Virus record (IMG/VR): IMGVR_UViG_3300032285_001024 | Coordinates: 1 to 32,700 of that record | Direction: 5' to 3' (one strand) | Length of the DNA stretch: 32,700 bases | From: a virus | Shown here: piece by piece, positions 26,322-32,700 of the stretch | How the letters are laid out: every line of letters starts with the position of its first letter | Numbering within the stretch: position 1 is the first letter of the stretch | Made by a program: the position numbers and the translations under genes | Notes under the pieces: model-generated | Seen by the model: the letters and a program-made list of their open reading frames with translations, nothing else | Databases searched by the model: none | Told to the model about the DNA's origin: nothing

Positions 26322-27658
26322 ACTATATTGATGTAGTGCATGAGTTTGAATATGAGTCTAGGCCTGTTTTTGATGATTTCCATGAAAGAGAACAAAGATG
26401 GGCTGTCATTGTTGCTCATAGGCGATGCGGTAAAACTGTTGCCTGTATCAATGACCTAATCAGAAGAGCTTTAGAAGAAGGCAAGCCTGATGGCAGATAT
26501 GCTTATGTAGCTCCTTATTATGGACAGGCTAAGACTATTGCTTGGGATTATCTAAAGAGATATGCCGAGCCAGCCACAGAAAAGGCTAATCAATCTGAGC
26601 TATGGGTAGAACTGCACAATGGTTCAAGAATCAGACTATTTGGTGCTGATAACCCTGATGCTCTCCGAGGCTTATATCTAGATGGCATTGTTTTGGATGA
26701 ATATGCCGATATGAAACCCTCTATTTGGGGTGCGGTTATTCGACCATTACTAGCTGACCGACAAGGGTGGGCTACTTTCATTGGAACTCCTAAAGGCCAT
26801 AATGCTTTTTGGGAAGTCTATAACAATGCTACTAAATCTGATGCCTGGTTTGTCAAGACTCTTAGGGCTAGTCAGACAGGCTTATTGCATGACACAGAGC
26901 TTAGAGATGCTTTCCATGCGATGACTGAGGATCAATACCTACAAGAGTTTGAATGCTCATTTGAAGCAGCTATTCTTGGTGCTTACTATGGTAAAGAGAT
27001 GAGAGTTCTTACTGACCAAAACAGAATCACTAAAGTGGACTATGACCCTATGTTCCCTGTTCATACTGCTTGGGACTTAGGTTATTCAGATGACACCGCT
27101 ATTTGGTGGTATCAGGTAGTGCATGGGGAAATCCGCTTATTGGAATACCATAGCTCTCATGGGCAGACTGTAGCCTACTATACAGGGCTAATTCAGTCTA
27201 AAAACTACCATTATGGAACTCATTGGTTACCCCATGATGCAAGGGCAAAAACACTAGCAAGCGGTGGAAAATCAATTATTGAGCAAATTTCTAACAAAAT
27301 TCCTATAGAATCTATTAAAATAGTGCCAAGTTTGTCGCTTCAAGATGGAATACAAGCAGTTCGACTAGCATTAAACCGATGCTGGTTCGATGCTGACAAA
27401 ACTGAAGATGGTATTGAATGCTTAAGACAGTACCAAAGAGAGTATGATGAGGATAAGAAGGTGTTTAGGGATAAACCTAGGCATGATTGGACTTCTCATG
27501 GTGCTGATGCCTTCAGGATGTTAGCAATAGCTTGGAAAGAAGAAGAGAAACTGCCCTCGAAAGACGACTCGATTAGGGGACTTACTGTTGGTACTAATGA
27601 AACAACTCTTAATGAGATGTGGAGAACAACCCCTAAACAATTTAGTGGAAGAATTTGA
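26309..27658 (+). CDS. Terminase large subunit
   Basis: The 449-residue packaging motor shows an N-terminal ATPase with Walker A AHRRCGKT (residues 36-43), Walker B IVLDE (127-131) and coupling motif TFIGTPKG (156-163). The C-terminal RNase-H-like nuclease begins at AWDLGYSDDTA (Asp256), with LPHDAR and SHGADAFRML carrying further acidic residues. It pumps DNA into the procapsid through the portal and cuts it. The adjacent portal gene completes the packaging machine. The packaging type (headful or site-specific) cannot be decided here; apparent circular permutation suggests headful. Confidence 0.96.
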   Translation: MEEIDYIDVVHEFEYESRPVFDDFHEREQRWAVIVAHRRCGKTVACINDLIRRALEEGKPDGRYAYVAPYYGQAKTIAWDYLKRYAEPATEKANQSELWVELHNGSRIRLFGADNPDALRGLYLDGIVLDEYADMKPSIWGAVIRPLLADRQGWATFIGTPKGHNAFWEVYNNATKSDAWFVKTLRASQTGLLHDTELRDAFHAMTEDQYLQEFECSFEAAILGAYYGKEMRVLTDQNRITKVDYDPMFPVHTAWDLGYSDDTAIWWYQVVHGEIRLLEYHSSHGQTVAYYTGLIQSKNYHYGTHWLPHDARAKTLASGGKSIIEQISNKIPIESIKIVPSLSLQDGIQAVRLALNRCWFDADKTEDGIECLRQYQREYDEDKKVFRDKPRHDWTSHGADAFRMLAIAWKEEEKLPSKDDSIRGLTVGTNETTLNEMWRTTPKQFSGRI

Positions 27659-27660
27659 GA

Positions 27661-29925
27661 ATGGCTGAATCTAAACACAGTTACGAAAAATGGTACAAGA
27701 TCCTTGGGTCTTATGAGAAATCATTTAAGAGATGGGAAGGTCGAGCCGACAAGATTCTCAAGCGATACCGAGATGATTCTAGAACTCAGAATAACCCTAA
27801 TGCTAGGTTCAATATTCTGTATTCCAATGTCCAAACAGTAACCCCAGCTATTTTTGCTAGATTACCTAGACCAGATGTCAGCCGAAGATTCCGAGACAAT
27901 GACCCTGTAGGTCGAGTTGCCTCTATGATGCTTGAAAGAGCTTTGGATTATGAGCTAGAGCATTACACAGATTACAAATCAGCTATGAGTTCTGCTGTAT
28001 TTGACCGCATGATTGGTGGTCGAGGCACAGCTTGGGTTCGCTATGAACCGCATATTGTGGCTGAATCTACTCCTACTTTGGGAATGCCTGAAGATGGTGT
28101 GCAAGTCACAGAAGATATTGATGAAGCTGATGAATCTCAATCAGGCTTAGAGAATGAATCAGTTGAAAGAATTGAGTATGAGTGTGCCCCTGTGGATTAT
28201 GTCCATTGGAGAGATTTTGGTCATACAGTAGCTCGCACCTGGGAAGAAGTAACAGCAGTATGGCGAAAAGTCTATATGAACCGAGATGCTCTAGTAGAGA
28301 GATTCGGTGAAGAATTAGGCTATCAGATTCCTTTGGATACAACTCCACAAGATTCTAAGACTTATGCCCATCAGCAAGATATGAACTCTCAAGCCCTTAT
28401 CTATGAGATTTGGGATAAAGAGACAGGCACAGCCCTATGGATTAGTAAGTCTATGGGCAAGATTCTTGATGAAAGACCAGACCCATTACAGTTAGAGAAT
28501 TTTTGGCCTTGTCCAAAGCCTTTGTATGCTAATTTAACTACAGAGAATCTAGAGCCAATTCCTGACTTTACTATGTACCAAGACCAAGCTAAAGAGCTTG
28601 ACACCTTGGCAGACAGAATTGATGGTCTTATCAATGCCTTGAAAGTTCGAGGTGTTTATGATGCTTCTAGCCCTGAATTAGCTCGTCTATTCTCAGAAGG
28701 CGAGAACAATAGCTTAATCCCTGTGAAGAACTGGATGGCTTTTGCTGAAAAGCAAGGCATGAAAGGTGCTATCGATTTAGTAGATATTGCTCCTATTGCT
28801 CAAGCTTTGACCTATGCTTATCAAGCGATGGATCAGGTTAAGGGTCAAATCTATGAAATCATGGGTATCGCTGATATTCAGAGAGGTCAGACAGACCCTA
28901 ATGAAACTCTTGGGGCACAAATCATCAAGAGCAACAATGCTACTGGTCGATTAAAGAATATGCAGCATGCAGTAGTAGATTTTGCTACTTCATTGCTCTG
29001 CATCAAAGCTCAGATTATCTGCAATCATTTTACCGATGAGACAATCCTAAAGATTTGCGGTGCTGACCAGTTATCTGACCAAGATAAGATGCTTGTTCCG
29101 CAAGCCCTAGAGTTATTAAAGAATGAAGCTGCTAAGAACTTCCGCATCGAAGTTACTAGCGACTCAATGATTTATCAGGATGAGCAACAAGAAAAGCAAA
29201 ACAGAGTAGAGTTTTTACAAGCAGTTAGCCAATTTGTGAATACTGCCCTTCCTGTGGCTCAACAAGTCCCTGAATTGACTCCGATGTTTATGGAAATGCT
29301 TAAATTCGGTGTTACAGCCTTTAAAGCTGGTAAGCAGATGGAAGGTCTTATTGATGAAACTGCTGATAAGTTCAGAGAACAAGCTAAAGCTCAAGAAGGT
29401 CAGCCTAAGCCACCGACTCCTGAAGTTCAGAAGTTACAGATGCAAGCTCAGTTAGAACAGCAGAAAATGCAGTTCCAATCTCAGCTTGAACAACAAAAGA
29501 TGCAAGCTAATATCGAGATGGAAAGAGCTAAACAAGAGTATCAATCTCAAGAAACTCAGCTAAGAATGAGCCTAGAAGCTCAGAGAAATGCTCAGGATCG
29601 AGACCAAGAGTTGAAAGTTGCTCAGATGAAGATGCTTACTGAAAGAAATACTCAGTTAATGCTTGCTCATATTAACAATGGCACTAAGATTGAAGTGGCT
29701 CGCATCGGTGCAGACCAAGATAATGGCGAACAAGCTTATCTTTCTGAAGAAGAAGCAGCAAGAGCTATGGAGCATCCATTACAACCGATAGCAGATGCAA
29801 TTAGTCAGGGAAATCAACAAATGGCTGCCACAATGGGTGCTTTAGTTGATACAATTAACCACCACCACAGCAAGCCTAAGACAGTTATTCGAGGGGCTGA
29901 TGGCAAGGTGATAGGAGTGCAATGA
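27661..29925 (+). CDS. Portal protein
   Basis: The 754-residue protein matches large podovirus (P22-like) portals. N-terminal region SYEKWYKILGSYEKSFKRWE and NARFNILYSNVQTVTPAIFA are family features, followed by the wing (VERIEYECAPVDYVHWRDFG), the stem/clip region (MDQVKGQIYEIMGIADIQRG) and TLGAQIIKSN. Residues about 590-670 form a Gln/Met-rich coiled coil probably extending into the capsid as a barrel. I use ATG 27661 with GGAAG at 27648-27652; a TTG at 27655 is too close to that site. The twelve-copy ring joins head, motor and tail. Confidence 0.9.
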   Translation: MAESKHSYEKWYKILGSYEKSFKRWEGRADKILKRYRDDSRTQNNPNARFNILYSNVQTVTPAIFARLPRPDVSRRFRDNDPVGRVASMMLERALDYELEHYTDYKSAMSSAVFDRMIGGRGTAWVRYEPHIVAESTPTLGMPEDGVQVTEDIDEADESQSGLENESVERIEYECAPVDYVHWRDFGHTVARTWEEVTAVWRKVYMNRDALVERFGEELGYQIPLDTTPQDSKTYAHQQDMNSQALIYEIWDKETGTALWISKSMGKILDERPDPLQLENFWPCPKPLYANLTTENLEPIPDFTMYQDQAKELDTLADRIDGLINALKVRGVYDASSPELARLFSEGENNSLIPVKNWMAFAEKQGMKGAIDLVDIAPIAQALTYAYQAMDQVKGQIYEIMGIADIQRGQTDPNETLGAQIIKSNNATGRLKNMQHAVVDFATSLLCIKAQIICNHFTDETILKICGADQLSDQDKMLVPQALELLKNEAAKNFRIEVTSDSMIYQDEQQEKQNRVEFLQAVSQFVNTALPVAQQVPELTPMFMEMLKFGVTAFKAGKQMEGLIDETADKFREQAKAQEGQPKPPTPEVQKLQMQAQLEQQKMQFQSQLEQQKMQANIEMERAKQEYQSQETQLRMSLEAQRNAQDRDQELKVAQMKMLTERNTQLMLAHINNGTKIEVARIGADQDNGEQAYLSEEEAARAMEHPLQPIADAISQGNQQMAATMGALVDTINHHHSKPKTVIRGADGKVIGVQ

Positions 29926-30326
29926 TGGCTAGTTTAAAGTATTCAAATGGTACTCGTCATGCTCAGAATCAAGGGCTAATTACCTATGCTGGCACAGGTG
30001 CAAAGTTCAATATTTATCAAGGCACAGCCCCTGCTAATGCCAATACAGCCATTACTACACAAACTCTATTGGTTTCATTACCGATTCCTGGTGTATTTGG
30101 CACAGATACAAATGGTACTTTGACTCTAGGAACAGTTACTCCAACTCAGGCTGTAGCTACTGGAACTGCCCAATTTTTCAGAATATTTCAAGCTGATGGC
30201 ATTACTGTAGTGATGGATGGATCGGTGGGAACTAGCGGTGCTGACCTTAATCTAGACAATACAAGCATCAATATTACTCAAACTGTGACTATTTCTTCAG
30301 GCACTATTATCAGGAATAATCAATGA
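29922..30326 (+). CDS. Small beta-rich virion protein candidate
   Basis: The 134-residue protein starts on the portal stop (ATGA). It is Thr/Ala/Gly/Asn-rich and beta-structured: LITYAGTGAKFNIYQGTAPA, then LLVSLPIPGVFGTDTNGTLT and a C-terminal DGSVGTSGADLNLDN stretch. I recall this pattern in phage genes between portal or tail genes and fibres, unnamed in function. Composition suggests a head or tail decoration or a fibre-base protein. Its end overlaps the fibre gene start by four bases. Confidence 0.7.
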   Translation: MMASLKYSNGTRHAQNQGLITYAGTGAKFNIYQGTAPANANTAITTQTLLVSLPIPGVFGTDTNGTLTLGTVTPTQAVATGTAQFFRIFQADGITVVMDGSVGTSGADLNLDNTSINITQTVTISSGTIIRNNQ

Positions 30327-31993
30327 CCATAACAGTCAAACACACCAAAGTCAGTTCAGTTCCTGATACTTTTGATACAAGCCTTGTTAGGCCATCGGAT
30401 TGGAATGCTGACCATACCTTAATTGGGGTGGGAACTGCTGCTAGTTTGGATGCAGGTGTAGCCAATGGTGTGGCTACTCTAGATTCAGGCGGTAAAGTTC
30501 CTGTTAGCCAAATTCCACAGTTAGGCGATTTAAATTATCAAGGCTCATGGAATGCTTCTACAAATAACCCTACTCTGACAAGCTCAGTAGGCACTAAGGG
30601 TTATTACTATGTAGTGAGTGTGGCAGGAACTACAAACCTTAATGGCATTACTGATTGGCAAATAGGCGATTGGGCGGTCTTTAATGGTTCTGTATGGCAA
30701 AAAATAGACAATACTGATGCGGTAACCTCAGTCAATGGCTATACAGGCACAGTAGTTCTTGGATATACAGATGTTGGTGCTTTCCCTGCCACTTCTACAA
30801 CTGGCTCAGGAAATGTCGTATTAGCTACAGGAGCAACCTTAAACAATCCTACTATTGGCAATTATGAAGCATGGACTTCTACAACTAAGCCAAGTTATAC
30901 AGAAGGATTGCAATGGTATGACAGTTCTCAGCATTGTCTTGCTTATTACAATGATTCTGCAAATGCGATAGTCCATATTGGACAAGATTTACAAGTAAAA
31001 GTTATTAACAATACAGGCTCAACTATTCCTAATGGAAGCCCTGTATATATTACTAGCACTTCTAGCGGTCAGACTTATCCAAATATAGCATTGGCTAAAG
31101 CTGATGTCGCTGCTACTTCTGCGGTTATTGGTCTTACAAATGGTGCTATTACTAATGGATCGATTGGCTATGTAACTTCTCAAGGCGGTATAGATGGAGT
31201 AAATACAGGAACTTTTACAGTAGGCCAAGTTCTATATTTAAGCCCATATTCTGCTGGTCAGTTAATGAACACTATCCCACCAACAGGAATTACAGTTCAG
31301 GTTGGTGTAGTGTCTTATGTCGATTCTTCTAATGGCAAAATCTATGTCAAGCAGACTACTCCATTGGCAGTTCCAGCTTCAATCATTACAGGAATTTTGC
31401 CTGTAGCTAATGGCGGTACAGGTGCTGCAACCTTAACAGGCTATGTCAAGGGTAGCGGAACAAGTGCAATGACTGCATCTGCCACTATTCCTACTACAGA
31501 TTTATCAGGCACAGTAAGCAATGCTCAATTAGCCAATTCAGCTATTACTATTAATGGAACTTCTACAAGCCTTGGCGGTTCAATATCAGTAGGCACAGTT
31601 ACTTCTGTAACAGGAACTGCGCCTATTAGTTCATCAGGCGGTAATACACCAGCTATTAGCATTAGCCAGGCAACAACTAGTACAAATGGTTATTTAAGCT
31701 CAACAGATTGGAATACCTTTAACAATAAACAAGCTGCTTTTGGTAGCCAAACAGCTAATTATTTCTATGCTGCCCCTAATGGAAGTTCAGGAAGCCCTAC
31801 TTTTAGAGCTATAGTAGCTGCTGATATTCCTACTTTGAATCAAAATACAACAGGTTCTTCAGGGTCTTGCACAGGTAATGCAGCAACAGTAACAAATGGA
31901 GTATATACAACAGGAAGTTATGCCGACCCTACTTGGATAACTAGCCTTGCTGGTAGTAAAATAAGCGGAACAATCGATGGCGGTACTTTCTAA
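30323..31993 (+). CDS. Tail fibre protein
   Basis: The 556-residue, Ser/Thr/Gly/Asn-rich beta protein has a typical fibre N-terminus (TSLVRPSDWNADHTLIGVGT), then PQLGDLNYQGSWNASTNNPT and GTKGYYYVVSVAGTTNLNG, a segment common in receptor-binding fibres. Repeated fibre elements follow: GILPVANGGTGAATLTGYVK, ISVGTVTSVTGTAPI, STDWNTFNNKQAA and FRAIVAADIPTLNQNTTGSS. It ends KISGTIDGGTF, like the small protein at 13553. It likely forms a trimer attached to the tail. It precedes a second fibre gene, so the two may assemble end to end. Confidence 0.85.
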   Translation: MTITVKHTKVSSVPDTFDTSLVRPSDWNADHTLIGVGTAASLDAGVANGVATLDSGGKVPVSQIPQLGDLNYQGSWNASTNNPTLTSSVGTKGYYYVVSVAGTTNLNGITDWQIGDWAVFNGSVWQKIDNTDAVTSVNGYTGTVVLGYTDVGAFPATSTTGSGNVVLATGATLNNPTIGNYEAWTSTTKPSYTEGLQWYDSSQHCLAYYNDSANAIVHIGQDLQVKVINNTGSTIPNGSPVYITSTSSGQTYPNIALAKADVAATSAVIGLTNGAITNGSIGYVTSQGGIDGVNTGTFTVGQVLYLSPYSAGQLMNTIPPTGITVQVGVVSYVDSSNGKIYVKQTTPLAVPASIITGILPVANGGTGAATLTGYVKGSGTSAMTASATIPTTDLSGTVSNAQLANSAITINGTSTSLGGSISVGTVTSVTGTAPISSSGGNTPAISISQATTSTNGYLSSTDWNTFNNKQAAFGSQTANYFYAAPNGSSGSPTFRAIVAADIPTLNQNTTGSSGSCTGNAATVTNGVYTTGSYADPTWITSLAGSKISGTIDGGTF

Positions 31994-32004
31994 AGGAAAT
32001 TAGC

Positions 32005-32700
32005 ATGACAATAATTATTAAGACAAAAAACAGCACTACAACAACTACTGCTCCATCGAGCTTGGCTCAAGGTGAGTTAGCGGTCAATATTACCGATAAA
32101 AAGCTATGGGTAGGTAATGCAGCAGGAACTCCTGTGCAGATTTTAGGTAGTGGAGCTACTAATATTGCTGGCGGTTCAAACACACAGGTGCAATATAACT
32201 CTAGCGGAGCATTGGCTGGGTCATCTAATCTTACCTTTGATGGAACTGCATTGACTTTAGGTGGAAATCCTACTTTATCAGGCGGTACAGCTAATGGAGT
32301 TCTATATCTAAATGGCTCTAAAGTAGCTACAAGCGGTTCATCTTTTGTATTTGATGGCACTAATTTAGGTGTTGGTGTATCTAGCCCAGCGGTTAAAATT
32401 CAAACAAATGGCTCTTTGGCTGTTGGCTCAGGTCAAAATATTTCTTGGGGTGGTGCTTATGGTGCTGGCATACCTACACTAGCCGCTTCTTCATCAGGAA
32501 TGGACTTTTACCCAGCAGGTAGTACTTCAGGTTTGTCAATGCGCCTAGACTCATCAGGCAACCTAGGTCTTGGTGTCACTCCTAGTGCTTGGCAATCAAC
32601 ATTTAGAGCTTTGCAAGTAGGTTCAGGAACTGTTTTATATAACAATAGTTCATCAAATGGAACTTTTTTAGGTTCAAACTTTTATTGGAATGGCTCTAAC
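32005..32700 (+). CDS. Tail fibre protein, 5' part (runs off right edge)
   Basis: A frame begins at ATG 32005 after AAGGAAA and stays open for 232 codons to the edge. The N-terminus TTTTTAPSSLAQGELAVNIT, then DKKLWVGNAAGTPVQILG, is a standard phage fibre start. Repeated short beta units follow (NTQVQYNSSGALAGSSNLTF and DGTNLGVGVSSPAVKI, SGNLGLGVTPSAWQS). The LGVGxSSP and LGLGVTPS units are typical of fibres ending in an S74 chaperone. The coiled-coil end of such a chaperone is at 1-78. A direct join would be in frame but would omit the chaperone body, so sequence is probably missing between the two edges. Confidence 0.85.
   Translation, partial: MTIIIKTKNSTTTTTAPSSLAQGELAVNITDKKLWVGNAAGTPVQILGSGATNIAGGSNTQVQYNSSGALAGSSNLTFDGTALTLGGNPTLSGGTANGVLYLNGSKVATSGSSFVFDGTNLGVGVSSPAVKIQTNGSLAVGSGQNISWGGAYGAGIPTLAASSSGMDFYPAGSTSGLSMRLDSSGNLGLGVTPSAWQSTFRALQVGSGTVLYNNSSSNGTFLGSNFYWNGSN

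Noticed and set aside
1-32700. CRISPR arrays, integrase, attachment sites and insertion sequences
   Set aside because: No spaced direct-repeat array, tyrosine or serine recombinase, transposase or terminal inverted repeats were found on reading both strands.

Overview
The window is most of the genome of a tailed, podovirus-like double-stranded DNA phage. It carries a terminase pair, a portal, a scaffold and major capsid protein, head-tail adaptor and tail proteins, a block of probable DNA-ejection proteins, a holin and endolysin, and tail fibres. I saw no tape measure, sheath or baseplate gene, and no integrase, CI-type repressor, DNA polymerase or RNA polymerase. This suggests a lytic phage that uses host replication and transcription and brings its own recombination genes. 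The DNA is A+T rich. An M15 peptidase endolysin with a three-TM-family holin fits a Gram-negative, probably aquatic, host. The host species cannot be read from the sequence.

Layout. The last gene (32005 to the right edge) is an unfinished tail fibre. The first 78 bases are the last codons of what looks like the same kind of fibre gene, so the contig is probably circular or circularly permuted with a small piece missing. From 80 to 16741 all genes read rightward: small genes after the fibre, scaffold (1810), major capsid (2882), decoration candidate (3890), adaptor (5010), tail protein (5918), an acetyltransferase-like protein (7675), ejection-type proteins (8111-13550), a small fibre-like protein (13553), lysis genes (13831-14866), then a metallophosphatase, an HNH nuclease and a SprT-like protease. 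A convergent terminator zone (16740-16820) ends this block.

From 20932 down to 16810 all genes read leftward in a tightly coupled early operon. It holds a recombination set (YqaJ-type exonuclease, DUF1071/Sak3-type annealing protein, SSB-like protein), a tRNA-Asn, a winged-helix-like protein and many tiny ORFs joined by four-base ATGA overlaps. A divergent control region (20933-21029) separates it from a rightward operon (21030-25886) with a VRR-NUC nuclease, a DUF1376 replication protein, a Ref-like HNH protein, a DNA methyltransferase, a free-standing HNH/AP2 homing endonuclease and small basic proteins. A promoter overlapped by a repeated hairpin-like motif (25891-25923) then leads into terS, terL, portal and the fibres.

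The most interesting signals are: an 18-bp inverted-repeat motif present three times, once over the terminase promoter; paired 9-bp inverted repeats sharing a 12-bp direct repeat at the convergent junction; 11-bp-phased repeats in the divergent promoter; a compact pseudoknot-like leader at 541-570; similar extended -10 sequences on both sides of the homing endonuclease; and at least ten short genes or extensions that a 60-codon cut-off would miss.
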